64,000 nucleotides of DNA from Rhodanobacter denitrificans (GTDB lineage: Bacteria; Pseudomonadota; Gammaproteobacteria; Xanthomonadales; Rhodanobacteraceae). The position numbers and the translations under genes were made by a program. Positions 12,948-22,678 of this stretch are shown piece after piece. The first letter of the stretch is position 1. Every line of letters starts with the position of its first letter. The DNA lies in the NCBI RefSeq assembly GCF_000230695.2, contig NC_020541.1:2728001-2792000 (forward strand). Direction: 5' to 3'. The notes under the pieces were generated by a model. That model was given only the letters and a program-made list of their open reading frames with translations, made no database searches and was not told the DNA's origin.

Positions 12948-13537
12948 GTCCGTCCCATCCTTTCGAGCAGGTTGTACAGCATCGCGGCGGTGGCGCCCCA
13001 GATACGGTGGCCGCCGTGGACGAATTCCACCATCGGCCGGCGATGGCCGCGGAACTCCATGGTGTAGCGGCGCAGGTTCGCCGGTTCCAGCAGGAACGCC
13101 AGCGGCACCTCGAACACCTCGGCTACCTCGGCCGGCGCCGGATACAACCTGGCCTCGGCGGCGATCCGCGCCACCACCGGGGTGATGCAGTAGCCGCTGA
13201 TCGTCTCGAAGCGGTCGAGGTAGCCCAGCGGCGTCACCAGCGTGCGATCGAGACCGATTTCCTCCTCGCTTTCGCGCAGCGCGGTGGCCAGCGCGTCGCC
13301 GTCACCGGGATCGCTGCGCCCGCCGGGAAACGCGACCTGGCCGGCATGCGCCTGCAGGTGGTCGGTGCGCACGGTCAGCACCAGCCGCGGCTGCACGCCT
13401 TCGCGAAAACCCATCAATACCGCGGCCGGCAGGCGCTCGCTGTTGCCGAGCAAGCGGGACATGTCCGCGTGGTTCCAGCCCGGTCCGATCGGCGGCGTCG
13501 ACAACGGCCGCAGTGCACTGACCAGCTGGTCGATCAT
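12944..13537 (-). CDS. Nudix hydrolase, CoA pyrophosphatase-like (NudL type)
   Basis: The 197-residue protein carries a Nudix box of the CoA-pyrophosphatase subtype: GGRSDPGDGD, then LRESEEEIGL (residues ~75-98). The arrangement VAFPGGRxDPxD is typical of the NudL/NUDT7 group, which cleaves CoA and acyl-CoA to phosphopantetheine and 3',5'-ADP. The start at 13537 overlaps the DUF1289 stop (ATGA) and its own stop overlaps the sulfurtransferase start, so translation of the three is coupled. I excluded a longer frame because it only reads through DUF1289 in another phase. Confidence 0.88.
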   Translation of the reverse strand: MIDQLVSALRPLSTPPIGPGWNHADMSRLLGNSERLPAAVLMGFREGVQPRLVLTVRTDHLQAHAGQVAFPGGRSDPGDGDALATALRESEEEIGLDRTLVTPLGYLDRFETISGYCITPVVARIAAEARLYPAPAEVAEVFEVPLAFLLEPANLRRYTMEFRGHRRPMVEFVHGGHRIWGATAAMLYNLLERMGRT

Positions 13538-13725
13538 GGCACCCTGCGCAGCGGCAGGATCTCGCGCATCACGCGCAGCCGTTCGGCGTCGCCCATCGCA
13601 CGCCAGCGGCCGATCTCCTCGCCGGTGCGCCGGCAGCCGACGCAATAGCCGCGCGCGTCCAGCCGGCAGGTGCCGATGCAGGGCGTCAAGGGCGGCGGTT
13701 CGGCGGGATGCGGGGTGTTCGACAT
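13534..13725 (-). CDS. DUF1289 small Cys-rich protein
   Basis: This 63-residue protein has the four-cysteine DUF1289 pattern: PCIGTCRLDARGYCVGCRRT (residues ~15-34). It is followed by the conserved EIGRW and a Met/Arg-rich tail. The cysteines probably bind a metal such as zinc or an iron-sulfur cluster. The function is unknown. It is tucked between the FKBP and Nudix genes and overlaps the Nudix start by 4 bp. Confidence 0.85.
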   Translation of the reverse strand: MSNTPHPAEPPPLTPCIGTCRLDARGYCVGCRRTGEEIGRWRAMGDAERLRVMREILPLRRVP

Positions 13726-13763
13726 GCCCCGCCATGCTACCACCGCGGGGTTGGCGTCGGCTT

Positions 13764-14486
13764 TCAGGGCTTGCCCGTATCCGGCTTGATCGCGAGCAGC
13801 TCGATCTCGAACACCAGCGCCTCGTTCGGCCCGATCCGCGGCAGCGCGCCGGTTTCGCCGTAGGCCAGCTGCGGCGGGATCACCACCTTCCAGCGATCGC
13901 CCACATGCATGCGCGGGATCACGTCCTGCCAGCCGCGGATCACCTTGTCGACGGTGAAGCTGACCGGCGCGCCATGCGCCCAGGTGCTGTCGAATTCGGT
14001 GCCGTCCACCAGCATGCCGCGGTAGTTCACGGTGACCGTGCTGGTCACCGTGGGGCTGGCCTTGCCGCTGCCCGCGCTGAGCACGGCGTACTGGATACCC
14101 GACGGCAGCTGGACCACGCCGGGCCGCTGCCGGTTCTGCGCCAGGTACTGCGCGCTCTTGCGCGCGTTGGCGGCGGCGACCCGCTTGAACTCGGCCAGCG
14201 CATCGGCGTGCATCTGCTGGTCGAGCCGCTGCAATTGCTGATGCATGTCCTGCATCGACACGCTGGGGTGGCGCCTGGCGTAGGCATCCTGGATCGCCCG
14301 CAGCAGCACCGGGATTTCCACGTCCGGCTTGCCGTCGGCAAACTGGCTGCCGATCTGGTAGCCGATCGCGTACGACAACTTCACCTTGTCGGGCTTCGTT
14401 GCCGGCGCCGACGCGGCGCTCTGCGCATGTGCCGCGCCGCCCAGCAACAGCGCTGCGCCGAGCAACCCGCAACGCAGATGTGTCAT
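13764..14486 (-). CDS. Periplasmic FKBP-type peptidyl-prolyl isomerase
   Basis: The 240-residue protein begins with a signal peptide (cut near AHA-QSAA). A helical FKBP N-terminal dimerisation domain follows (SYAIGYQIGSQF, ~40-110). The C-terminal FKBP catalytic domain (~130-235) has VTVNYRGMLVDGTEFDSTW, VIRGWQDVIPRM and IPPQLAYGE, as in FkpA/Mip proteins. It assists folding of exported proteins in the periplasm. The ATG at 14486 has GGAGAAAGGC just upstream; a GTG four codons earlier would lack this spacing. Confidence 0.92.
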   Translation of the reverse strand: MTHLRCGLLGAALLLGGAAHAQSAASAPATKPDKVKLSYAIGYQIGSQFADGKPDVEIPVLLRAIQDAYARRHPSVSMQDMHQQLQRLDQQMHADALAEFKRVAAANARKSAQYLAQNRQRPGVVQLPSGIQYAVLSAGSGKASPTVTSTVTVNYRGMLVDGTEFDSTWAHGAPVSFTVDKVIRGWQDVIPRMHVGDRWKVVIPPQLAYGETGALPRIGPNEALVFEIELLAIKPDTGKP

Positions 14487-14652
14487 GCCTTTCTCCACCG
14501 GGCCCTTCCCTATCGGACAGTCGATCCTGACGGTTCATCCTAAGCGGTCAGCGCGCTTCATGCAGCGCCGGCGTTCGTGGCTTGAGAAACCCCGCGGCGG
14601 CAAAGGTTCCCACTGCTACCATCGCGGACTAACCACCGTCAGGAGCCGGCCC

Positions 14653-15435
14653 ATGGCCTACCGCAATCTGGAAATCAGCAACCGCGGCGCCGTCCGCACG
14701 ATCGTCGTCAACCGCCCGGACAAGCTCAACGCACTGAACCGCGACACCCTCAACGAGCTGAGCCTGGTGTTCGCGCAGGCCGCGCAGGATGACGCCGTGC
14801 GTGTGGTGGTGCTGACCGGCGCGGGCGAAAAGGCCTTCGTCGCCGGCGCCGACATTGCCGAGATGAACGGCTACACGAGCGTGCAGGCGCAGGGTTTCTC
14901 GCGCGCCGGGCAGCGCCTGATGGCGTCGATCGAGCGGCTCGGCAAGCCGGTGATCGCGCGCGTGCAGGGCTTCGCCCTGGGTGGCGGCATGGAGCTGGCA
15001 ATGGCCTGCCACCTGCGCGTGGCCAGCGAGAAGGCGAGGTTCGGCCAGCCGGAGATCAACCTCGGCCTGATCCCCGGTTTCGGCGGCACCCAGCGGCTGC
15101 TGCGGCTGGCCGGTCGTGGCGCCGCGCTGGAGCTGTGCCTGACCGGCGCGCCGATCAGCGCGCAGCGCGCGTACGAGCTGGGCATCGTCACTCGCGTGGT
15201 GGCGCCCGAGGCGCTGGACGACGCCGTGACCACGCTGGCCGACCAGCTTTCCGCCGCCGCGCCGCTGGCCGCCGCCGGCATCCTCGACGCCGTGCTGCAA
15301 GGCGGCGAGAGCGCCATCGACCAGGGCCTGGAGTTCGAGACGCAGGGCTTCGCACTGGCGTTCTCCACCGAGGACATGCTCGAAGGCACCACCGCGTTCC
15401 TGCAGAAACGCAAGGCCGAGTTCAAGGGACGCTGA
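14653..15435 (+). CDS. Enoyl-CoA hydratase
   Basis: This is a 260-residue crotonase-family protein. The oxyanion hole lies in AFVAGADIAEM (residues ~58-68), and the glycine-rich GGGMELAMACHLRVA carries the first catalytic Glu. The second is in PEINLGLIPGFGGTQRLLRL. Both acid positions typical of hydratases are present, unlike in the shorter paralogue upstream. It catalyses hydration of trans-2-enoyl-CoA. The start is fixed by AGGAG 8 nt before the ATG. A hairpin at 15459-15497 follows the stop. Confidence 0.9.
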   Translation: MAYRNLEISNRGAVRTIVVNRPDKLNALNRDTLNELSLVFAQAAQDDAVRVVVLTGAGEKAFVAGADIAEMNGYTSVQAQGFSRAGQRLMASIERLGKPVIARVQGFALGGGMELAMACHLRVASEKARFGQPEINLGLIPGFGGTQRLLRLAGRGAALELCLTGAPISAQRAYELGIVTRVVAPEALDDAVTTLADQLSAAAPLAAAGILDAVLQGGESAIDQGLEFETQGFALAFSTEDMLEGTTAFLQKRKAEFKGR

Positions 15436-15458
15436 AACCGCCGAGGACAAGTGACAAG

Positions 15459-15497
15459 AGCGGAGGCGCAGTTCGCAAGGCAGGTAGCGCCTCCGCT
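15459..15497 (+). terminator. Hairpin after the enoyl-CoA hydratase gene
   Basis: An 11-bp perfect stem (AGCGGAGGCGC / GCGCCTCCGCT) with a 17-nt loop lies 24 bp after the stop, followed by TTTA. A partial copy of the right arm (CCTCCGCTTT) recurs about 25 bp later. It could terminate transcription of the hydratase gene and separate it from the convergent small exported protein. Confidence 0.55.
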
Positions 15498-15564
15498 TTA
15501 CATCAGGGCATCAGACAACAGGGCCTCCGCTTTGCTGAGCCGCAACTCGTTTCGCAAAATCTGC

Positions 15565-16056
15565 TTATGTCGCACGCGAGCAGGAGTTGGTCACGTTCCT
15601 CTTGTATTCCGTCAACTCCCAACCGGACGATCCATCAGGATAATGGACATACGTGTATTCCCACTCTTGGGTATATCCCGAGAGACAAGTCGATACCTTG
15701 TAGGTATCGCCGACGGCATGATGACCTCCCGGGGGTGGAAATGGCGGCTCAGGCACCGAAGCCTGAGGGCTGATTGTCCCGACCAATGTAGGTCCATTCA
15801 CCTGCCTTGACCATGTGACCACAAAATCGCCCAGCTGCGTGAAGTCACCCATGGCACTCTGGCTGGTTCGAAGATCCATGTCTGGATGTTGGAGAAAAGC
15901 CTGAACTTGTGCGTACTCGGCAGTTCCAGCCGCAATATGGCGCGTGGTAGTGATGCGGACCACTTGCGCTCCAGAGGCAGGCGAATCAAACGCGATGGCA
16001 GATCCCATGCACAGCAAAAAAGCCACCATCGACAACAGAATTACAGCGCGTTTCAT
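15565..16056 (-). CDS. Hypothetical exported protein
   Basis: The 163-residue protein has a clear signal peptide (MKRAVILLSMVAFLLCMGSA, cut near AIA-FDSP). The mature part is about 140 residues with a proline-rich turn around PEPPFPPPGG and a C-terminal half rich in Tyr/Trp/Thr. Two late cysteines (CLSGY and NSCS) could form a disulfide. I recognise no family. GC content and codon use are lower than in the neighbours, which hints at recent acquisition. The flanking intergenic stretches are also AT-richer. Confidence 0.6.
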   Translation of the reverse strand: MKRAVILLSMVAFLLCMGSAIAFDSPASGAQVVRITTTRHIAAGTAEYAQVQAFLQHPDMDLRTSQSAMGDFTQLGDFVVTWSRQVNGPTLVGTISPQASVPEPPFPPPGGHHAVGDTYKVSTCLSGYTQEWEYTYVHYPDGSSGWELTEYKRNVTNSCSRAT

Positions 16057-16185
16057 GAGTAATCCCTCACTTCAAAGAAACCGGCAAGCCATGTAGTCAC
16101 GCCTACCCGTGGCAACCACTAGTTCTGTCAATCGAAATTGTCAAGCGCAATTTGCGAGGTCACGCCCCACCATCGCCGACAACTG

Positions 16186-17091
16186 TCAATGCGCGCCAGC
16201 GTATTTTTTCTCGCCGGCCGTCACTCTCAGATCCAAACGGTTTTCCGGCGGCGCCAGCGGGCAGGTGGCGAACGGGGTGAACGCGCACGGCGGGTTGTAG
16301 GCCTTGTTGAAGTCCAGCACGACCTTGCCGTCCCTGGGCGGGTCGATGTACAGGAAGCGCGCGGCACCGTAGGTTTCCCTGCCGCTGGTGCGGTCGGCGA
16401 ACACGATGAAGTATTGCGCGTCGCCCGGCACCTCGATCACCGGCAGGATCTCGAAGCGCTTGCCGTCGCGGGTGAACTCCAGCTTGCCCGGCACCGGGTA
16501 CTTGTCGACGGTGCCGATCACCGTGCCCATCTCCAGCGTCTCGCCCGGTGCCGCCGGCAGCCAGGTCGCCTCGATCCGCCACGACGGGTCGACCGGGAAC
16601 GCGTCGATGCCGGCGAAGTGCTTGCGCGATGGCGCTTCCGTGTCCTTGACCCGCAGCCCCTTGCGGCCGTCGCGGTCGATCACGTAGAAGCTCGCGCTGC
16701 CGAACGCCACCCGCGTCGGCGCAGCGTCGCCGGCAACGTGGGCGTCATCCACCAGCGGCGCTTCGGCCACGGCCTTGCCGTCGATCGTCGCGCCATTGTG
16801 CTTGTCCAGCACCATGCGCACGCTGCCGTCGTGCGCCAGCGTGACCACGCCCAGGTGCGCCGGCCCGGTGCCCAGCACGATGTCGTTATCGGCGGCGCTG
16901 CCGACGCGGTTCGCGCCTTCCTTCAGCCACTCCAGCCCGATCAGGCTCAGCCAGCCGTCCGCCGCGGTGAGCCGCTCGATCCGCCCGGCACGCCACTGCT
17001 CGATGCTTTGCTTGTAGTTGTCGATGGTGGCGGCTGGCACGGTGGCGACTCCCAGGATGGCGGCGGCAACAAACAGGCTGGTACGTATCAT
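16186..17091 (-). CDS. DUF1684 domain protein
   Basis: The 301-residue protein has a signal peptide (cut near VPA-ATID), then the DUF1684 pattern. It opens with EQWRAGRIERLTAADGWLSLIGLEWLKEGANRVG, and the signature C-terminal block KVVLDFNKAYNPPCAFTPFATCPLAPPENRL is conserved. The role is unknown; members are secreted or cytosolic and sometimes predicted to be hydrolase-like. The ATG at 17091 was chosen for its GGAG site 9 nt upstream. It lies downstream of mutL on the same strand, 33 bp away. Confidence 0.82.
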   Translation of the reverse strand: MIRTSLFVAAAILGVATVPAATIDNYKQSIEQWRAGRIERLTAADGWLSLIGLEWLKEGANRVGSAADNDIVLGTGPAHLGVVTLAHDGSVRMVLDKHNGATIDGKAVAEAPLVDDAHVAGDAAPTRVAFGSASFYVIDRDGRKGLRVKDTEAPSRKHFAGIDAFPVDPSWRIEATWLPAAPGETLEMGTVIGTVDKYPVPGKLEFTRDGKRFEILPVIEVPGDAQYFIVFADRTSGRETYGAARFLYIDPPRDGKVVLDFNKAYNPPCAFTPFATCPLAPPENRLDLRVTAGEKKYAGAH

Positions 17092-17124
17092 CAAGATCTC
17101 CGGCAATGTTTTCTTGAAGGCGCG

Positions 17125-18951
17125 TCAACGGCCGCGCATGAACAACTTGTCGAGCTCGGCCAGACTCAGCTGGACCCAAGTCGGACGCCCATGATTGCAC
17201 TGCCCGGAGCGTTCGGTCGCCTCCATCTCGCGCAGCAGCGCATTCATCTCGGGGATGGTCAGACGCCGTCCCGCACGCACCGAGCCATGGCAGGCCATGG
17301 TGGAGAGCAGTTCGTTCTCCAGCTCCTGCAGCCGGCGCGAGCTGCCGTGCTGGGCCAGTTCGGACAACACGTCACGGCTGAGCTGGCCCACGTCGGCGCC
17401 TTCCAGCAGCGCGGGAATGCGCCGCACCACGATCGTCGCCGGGCCGCTGCGCGACAATTCCAGCCCCCACTCGGCCAGCGCCTCGGCATGTTCCTCGGCG
17501 GCCGCCGCCTCCTTCGCGCTGACCGCGATCGACAGCGGCACCAACAGCACCTGCGAGCGCAGGTTGCTGGTGACGCGGCCGGACTTCAGCTTCTCGTAGG
17601 TGATCCGCTCGTGCGCCGCGTGCATGTCCACCAGCACCAGGCCGTGCGCATTCTCGGCCAGCACGTAGATGCTCTTCAGCTGCGCGATGGCGTAGCCCAG
17701 CGGCGGCGATTCGGCGTCGTCGGCGGCCGGCATCGGTGCGGTGCCGGCCATGCGCGGCGACTCGCCCAGCAGGGCGGCGTAATCGGCCAGCGGAGCCTCG
17801 CGCACGCCCAGCGCCAGCCGGCTCTGCCCGGCACGCCCGAGCCAGGCCGACGCCGCGGCGACCGCCGGCATGCCGGGCAGCGGCGAAGCGCTGGCGCTGG
17901 CCAGGCGCAGGTGGCCATCCTCCGCCTGCACGTGCGAGGCCACCTGCCCCGCACGTGTCTGCGCCAGTGCCTCGTGCAGGGTGCGGAACAGGAAGTCGTG
18001 CACCAGCCGCTGCTCGCGAAAACGCACCTCGTGCTTGGCCGGATGCACGTTCACGTCGACCCCGGCCGGATCCAGTTCCAGGTACAGCACGAACGCGGCG
18101 TGACGACCGTGGAACAGCACGTCGGCGTAGGCCTGGCGCACCGCGTGGGCGACGATGCGGTCGCGCACCAGCCGGCCGTTGACGTAGAAATATTGCGCGT
18201 CGGCCTGCGCGCGCGACGCGGTGGGCAGACCGACCCAGCCGGACAGGTGCAGGCCCGCCGCGGCGTGGTCGATGCGCAGGCTCTGCGCCGGGAACTCCTC
18301 GCCGAGCACCTCGGCCACGCGCACCAGCTGCGCCTGTTCGTCGCACGCCGCCTTCCAGATACGCACCGGCTTGCCGTTGTGACTGAGCCGGAACTCCACC
18401 GAGCTGCGCGCCAGCGCCAGCGATTTCAGCAGGTCGTCGATATGCGCGAATTCGGTGCGTTCGGCGCGCATGAACTTCTTGCGCGCCGGCACGTTGTAGA
18501 ACAGGTCGCGCACCTCGACACTGGTGCCTTGCGGATGCTGCGCCGGACGCGCCGCCTGCAGCCCGCCGCCATCGACCTCGATGCGGAAGGCGGCGTCCTG
18601 GTCGCGCACGCGCGAGGTCAGCGCGAAGCGCGCCACCGACGATACCGAGGCCAGCGCCTCGCCGCGGAAGCCCATGCTGGCGACATGTTCCAGGTCGTCG
18701 AAACTGCCGATCTTGCTGGTCGCATGCGAGGCCACCGCCAGCGGCAGTTCGTCGGCATGGATGCCGTCGCCGTCGTCGCGCACGCGGATCAGCCGCGCGC
18801 CGCCGGCCTCGATCTCCACCTCGATGCGGGTGGCGCCGGCGTCGAGGCTGTTCTCGACCAGTTCCTTGACCACCGAGGACGGACGCTCGATGACTTCGCC
18901 GGCGGCGATCTGGTTGATGAGCTCGGGGGGAAGCGGGCGGATGACGGTCAT
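17125..18951 (-). CDS. mutL: DNA mismatch repair protein MutL
   Basis: The 608-residue MutL links MutS mismatch recognition to downstream excision. The N-terminal GHKL ATPase is complete, with [17 protein letters not shown] and [10 protein letters not shown] (residues ~25-105). A central Pro/Ala-rich linker follows (~335-410), then the C-terminal dimerisation domain. I see no metal-binding DQHAxxER-type endonuclease motif: the segment reads [12 protein letters not shown], and without the full motif the endonuclease type is uncertain. The ATG start gives [20 protein letters not shown], the family start. The gene lies just downstream of amiC, a common arrangement. Confidence 0.95.
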   Translation of the reverse strand: MTVIRPLPPELINQIAAGEVIERPSSVVKELVENSLDAGATRIEVEIEAGGARLIRVRDDGDGIHADELPLAVASHATSKIGSFDDLEHVASMGFRGEALASVSSVARFALTSRVRDQDAAFRIEVDGGGLQAARPAQHPQGTSVEVRDLFYNVPARKKFMRAERTEFAHIDDLLKSLALARSSVEFRLSHNGKPVRIWKAACDEQAQLVRVAEVLGEEFPAQSLRIDHAAAGLHLSGWVGLPTASRAQADAQYFYVNGRLVRDRIVAHAVRQAYADVLFHGRHAAFVLYLELDPAGVDVNVHPAKHEVRFREQRLVHDFLFRTLHEALAQTRAGQVASHVQAEDGHLRLASASASPLPGMPAVAAASAWLGRAGQSRLALGVREAPLADYAALLGESPRMAGTAPMPAADDAESPPLGYAIAQLKSIYVLAENAHGLVLVDMHAAHERITYEKLKSGRVTSNLRSQVLLVPLSIAVSAKEAAAAEEHAEALAEWGLELSRSGPATIVVRRIPALLEGADVGQLSRDVLSELAQHGSSRRLQELENELLSTMACHGSVRAGRRLTIPEMNALLREMEATERSGQCNHGRPTWVQLSLAELDKLFMRGR

Positions 18952-19000
18952 CCGCGAACTTTAGCAGCGATCGCCGGCCAGGCCGCTGGCGCAGCCGGGA

Positions 19001-20509
19001 TCAGCCGGCGGGGATGGTCAGCGTGGTGCCTGCGCGCACCGTGTTGCTGTTGATCCGGTTGGCGTTCTTCAATGCGCTGACGCTGACGCCATACTGCCGC
19101 GCGATGCTGCCCAGGCTCTCGCCGTGGCCGACCTTGTGCACGTCGTGCGCGGGCTCCTGCGCACGAGCCACAGACCGGCTGGCCGACGCCGCCACCTTGC
19201 CTGCGCCGGCAGTCGCACCGGAAGCCAGTTGCACGCCATTGCGACGCGCAGCCTCGGCCGCGAACCAGGTGCCGGGCGGCGGCGTGGATTCGAAATAATT
19301 CCGCACGCCGCCCATCACCGCCTCGGCGAGCTTCTTCTGGTGCGCCGGATCACGCAGCTTGCGCTCCTCGGCGGGATTGCTGATGAACGCGGTCTCGACC
19401 AGGATCGAGGGCACGTCCGGCGAACGCAACACCACGAAATTCGCGCGCTCGACATAGCCGCGGTGGGTCGGTCCCAACTGGGCCAGTGCCTTCAGCACGT
19501 TGCCGGCGACCACGTCGCTGGCCTGCATCGCCCAACCCTGCTGCAGGTCGAGCAGCACCTTGGCCAGGCTGTCGTCCTTGTCGTCCAGGGTGGTGCCGCC
19601 GATCAGGTCGGCGCGGTTCTCGCGGTCGGCCAGCCAGCGCGCGGCCTCGCTGGTCTTGCCGCGCGGCGACAGTACCCACACCGACGAACCACGGGCGTCG
19701 TCGCTGGTGAATGCGTCCGCGTGAATCGACACGAACAGGTCCGCATTGTGTTCGCGGGCAATCCGATAACGCTGCGTGAGCGGGATGAAGAAGTCGCTGT
19801 CGCGGGTCAGCACGGCCTTCATGCCGGGCTGGCGGTTGATCTGCGCCGCCAGTTCGCGCGCCACCGCCAGCGTGACGTTTTTCTCCAGCGTGCCGCCGGG
19901 ACCATGCGCGCCCTGGTCCTTGCCGCCGTGGCCGGCATCGATCGCCACCACCACCTGGCGCTGGCCATCGAGCATCGCCGCCGCCTGCTCGGCCGCCACC
20001 CGGCGGCTGTGCGTGGGGTTGCTGTACGACGGAAGCACCGCCGGCGTCTTGGTGACGGCCGCCGGTGCGGCGGCACGGTGCGGCGCCGCAGCGGCGGCGA
20101 TGCCGGCACCGTCACCGGCCGGATACAGGTCCAGTACCAGCCGGTAGGCCGTGCCGCTGGCCGGCTTCAGCACGAAACTCTTCAGGTGGCTGGCCGGGTC
20201 GACCTTCGCGGTCAGCTGCAGGCCGTCGCCGACCCGCGCGTGGCTCATGCCGCGATACAGGCCTTGGGCGGCCGGGCTGGAAAAACCGCGGGCCGCCCGG
20301 CTGCCGGGCAGGTCCACCACGACCTGGCCATCCTTCTGGCTGATCGAGTAACGCAGCGGGCCGGAGGCGTCGAGCACCACGCGGGTGTATTCGGGGCCGG
20401 CCCAGGCCCGCGCGCCTTCCAGTTCCGCTGCCTGCGCCGCACACAGCGGCAGCGCCGCCAGGATCGCGACGACAGCCCATCCGCACCGGTTGTTCAGCTG
20501 ACCCCTCAT
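19001..20509 (-). CDS. amiC: N-acetylmuramoyl-L-alanine amidase AmiC-type with AMIN and LysM domains
   Basis: The 502-residue exported amidase cleaves peptide stems from peptidoglycan, mainly at the septum. After a signal peptide (cut near AQA-AELE) there is an AMIN domain (~25-125) that binds the septal wall. The zinc amidase (Amidase_3) runs over about 185-410, with DAGHGGKDQGA, the HADAF segment, and the late LVETAFISNPAEE catalytic Glu. A LysM domain ends the protein (HGESLGSIARQYGVSV...). The start at 20509 gives a good signal peptide; in-frame codons up to 20590 are possible. It lies between tsaE and mutL, as in related genomes. Confidence 0.92.
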   Translation of the reverse strand: MRGQLNNRCGWAVVAILAALPLCAAQAAELEGARAWAGPEYTRVVLDASGPLRYSISQKDGQVVVDLPGSRAARGFSSPAAQGLYRGMSHARVGDGLQLTAKVDPASHLKSFVLKPASGTAYRLVLDLYPAGDGAGIAAAAAPHRAAAPAAVTKTPAVLPSYSNPTHSRRVAAEQAAAMLDGQRQVVVAIDAGHGGKDQGAHGPGGTLEKNVTLAVARELAAQINRQPGMKAVLTRDSDFFIPLTQRYRIAREHNADLFVSIHADAFTSDDARGSSVWVLSPRGKTSEAARWLADRENRADLIGGTTLDDKDDSLAKVLLDLQQGWAMQASDVVAGNVLKALAQLGPTHRGYVERANFVVLRSPDVPSILVETAFISNPAEERKLRDPAHQKKLAEAVMGGVRNYFESTPPPGTWFAAEAARRNGVQLASGATAGAGKVAASASRSVARAQEPAHDVHKVGHGESLGSIARQYGVSVSALKNANRINSNTVRAGTTLTIPAG

Positions 20510-20673
20510 GACGCGGCATTGAAACGCAGCCTTGCGAGGAATGCAAGATACTTTCCCTTGAATATCCATAACCTGCACATCATTCATCACGCTGCGTCAA
20601 GTTATGGGGTGCAAGTGGCACATCCGTAACGAATCCTTGCCTGCCCCGCCGTCGGCAATTTTTTCAGGGAAAA

Positions 20674-21159
20674 TCAGGACTTGGCCAGCCGCGCCAGCAG
20701 CCGCTCGCCGCGGGCGGTACGCGCGCGCAACGACACTCGACGCCCCTGGCCGGCATAGTCCAGACGTACGTCAAGGTCGGCCGCCGGCAGCGCCCCGGCG
20801 CCGCGCTCGGGCCATTCCACCAGCACCAGCGCGGCCGGCTCGGCCAGCGCATCGAGGCCCAGCCATTCCAGTTCACCGGGGTCGGCGATCCGGTAGAGGT
20901 CCAGGTGCCAGGCCGGGCGATCACGCGTCGCATAGCCTTCGATCAGGCTGTAGGTGGGGCTCTTGACCCGCTCGCCCACGTCCAGCGCGGTCAGCAGGGC
21001 GCGCGCGAAACTGGTCTTGCCAGCGCCCAGCGGGCCATGCAGGTACAGCACCAGGCCGTCGTCCAGCAGATCGGCCAGGCGCGCGGCCAGCGCCGCCGTG
21101 GCTGCCTCGTCGGGCAATGCCCAGGCCAGGTCGGTATCGATGGATTCAATCATGCTCAT
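20674..21159 (-). CDS. tsaE: tRNA threonylcarbamoyladenosine biosynthesis protein TsaE
   Basis: The 161-residue ATPase has the P-loop GPLGAGKTSFARALL (residues ~42-56), the switch SPTYSLIEGY, and HLDLYRIADPGELEWLGLDA, all diagnostic. TsaE works with TsaB and TsaD in making t6A37 on ANN-decoding tRNAs. It overlaps the upstream nnr gene by 14 bp and precedes amiC. Confidence 0.96.
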   Translation of the reverse strand: MSMIESIDTDLAWALPDEAATAALAARLADLLDDGLVLYLHGPLGAGKTSFARALLTALDVGERVKSPTYSLIEGYATRDRPAWHLDLYRIADPGELEWLGLDALAEPAALVLVEWPERGAGALPAADLDVRLDYAGQGRRVSLRARTARGERLLARLAKS

Positions 21160-22639
21160 AGCCCATCATGCCGTTGCCGAGGGCACGCAGGGGAGCCAGC
21201 AGGTCGCCGGCCAGCAAGCCGCGCTCGCCCTGCTGGGCGGCACGATCGCCGGCCCGCGCATGCAAGCCGACGCCGAGGCAAGCCGCCTGCCAGACGCCGC
21301 AACCCTGCGCAAGCAGGGCCGCCACGATGCCGGTGAGCAGGTCGCCCATGCCGCCCGAGGCCATCCCGGGGTTACCCCACGGACAGACGTCCAGACGTCC
21401 ATCCGGATCGGCGATCAGGCTGCCGGCGCCTTTCAGCACGACGACCGCGGCGTAGCGCCGGGCCAGTTCGCGCACCGCGGCGAAACGATCCTGTTCCACC
21501 GCGGCGGCAGTCGTCCCGAGCAACCGCGCCGCCTCGCCCGGGTGCGGCGTCAGCACGGTCGGCGAGCCGAACCGGCGCGGCTCGCGGGCGAGCAGGTTCA
21601 GCCCGTCGGCATCGAGCACCAGCGGCTTGCCGGCGTCCAGCGCGGTCAGCCACAGCGCATGGCCCCAGGCGGCCTGCCCCAGGCCCGGACCCAGCGCCAG
21701 CACGCTGGCCCGTTCGAGCAGCGGCGCCAGCGCCTGCGGCCCGTCCACCCCGTGCGCCATCAGTTCCGGCCGCGCCGCATTCAGTGCGAACACGTGGTCG
21801 GCGCGGGTCGCCACGCTGACCAGGCCGGCGCCGGCGCGCAACGCCGACTCGCCGGCCAGGCGTACCGCGCCGGCCATGCCGTATTCGCCACCGATCACCA
21901 GCACATGGCCGTAGCTGCCCTTGTTCGCGTAGCGGGCGCGCGGCGGCAAGGCTTCGGCAACCAGCAACCGCGCGTCGGGCAGCATGTCGGCATGGACGCT
22001 GTCCGGCACGCCCAGGGTGGCCAGTTCGAGCACGCCTACCTGGTCGACCGCGCGACCGGTATGCAGCCCACGCTTGCCGGCGACGAAGGTCACCGTGACC
22101 TGCGCGCGGATCGCCGCGCCGGGACAGCTGCCGGTATCCGCATCCAGCCCGCTGGGCACGTCCAGCGCCAGCACCGGGCAGGCGCTGTCGTTGATCGCCT
22201 CGATCAGCTGCGCCGCTACCGGCTCCGGCGCGCGATGCAGACCGATACCGTACAACGCGTCCACGTGCAGCTCGGCATCGGGCAACTCGCTCTGCGCATC
22301 CCACAACCGCACCCGACCGCCACCCGCTTCCCACGCCGCGCGTGCCGCCGCGGCGTCGCCGGGCGAGGCAGCGGTCAGCGCCACCAGCTCGACCTGCAGG
22401 CCGGCCTCGCGCGCCAGCACGCCGAGCAGGAAGCCGTCGCCGCCGTTGTTGCCGGGGCCGCAGTGGATGCACAGCTGCTGCAGCTGCGGCCAGTGCCGGC
22501 GCAGGCTGTTCAGAGCGGCGCTGGCCGCGCGACGCATCAACTCGGGGCCGGAGATGCCCAGCGCCGACAACGCCGCACGCTCCATCGCGCGCAACTGTTC
22601 GACGGTGTGCAGATGGCGGCTGTACGGGTGGGCAGGCAT
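21146..22639 (-). CDS. nnr: Bifunctional NAD(P)H-hydrate repair enzyme
   Basis: The 497-residue protein combines an N-terminal YjeF_N epimerase (residues ~1-215, with CGPGNNGGDGFLLG and LDVPSGLDADTG) and a C-terminal carbohydrate-kinase-like dehydratase. The latter has GGEYGMAGAVRLAGESALRAGAGLV, LTPHPGEAARLL and the late GNPGMASGGMGDLLTG. It restores damaged NAD(P)HX. The start at 22639 is 39 bp from the divergent queG start. It overlaps tsaE at its 3' end. Confidence 0.95.
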   Translation of the reverse strand: MPAHPYSRHLHTVEQLRAMERAALSALGISGPELMRRAASAALNSLRRHWPQLQQLCIHCGPGNNGGDGFLLGVLAREAGLQVELVALTAASPGDAAAARAAWEAGGGRVRLWDAQSELPDAELHVDALYGIGLHRAPEPVAAQLIEAINDSACPVLALDVPSGLDADTGSCPGAAIRAQVTVTFVAGKRGLHTGRAVDQVGVLELATLGVPDSVHADMLPDARLLVAEALPPRARYANKGSYGHVLVIGGEYGMAGAVRLAGESALRAGAGLVSVATRADHVFALNAARPELMAHGVDGPQALAPLLERASVLALGPGLGQAAWGHALWLTALDAGKPLVLDADGLNLLAREPRRFGSPTVLTPHPGEAARLLGTTAAAVEQDRFAAVRELARRYAAVVVLKGAGSLIADPDGRLDVCPWGNPGMASGGMGDLLTGIVAALLAQGCGVWQAACLGVGLHARAGDRAAQQGERGLLAGDLLAPLRALGNGMMGYEHD

Positions 22640-22678
22640 GCGCGGATTATAGGCATGCGCCGCATCTACAATAGATGG

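Noticed and set aside
16138..19053. A 971-codon open frame antisense to the DUF1684 and mutL genes
   Set aside because: It arises from the high-GC third-position pattern of the real genes; its product is rich in Arg/His/Ala with no domain.
20954..22678. A long upstream extension of queG over nnr and tsaE
   Set aside because: The queG domain starts near 22679; the extension is antisense to nnr and tsaE and has no protein features.
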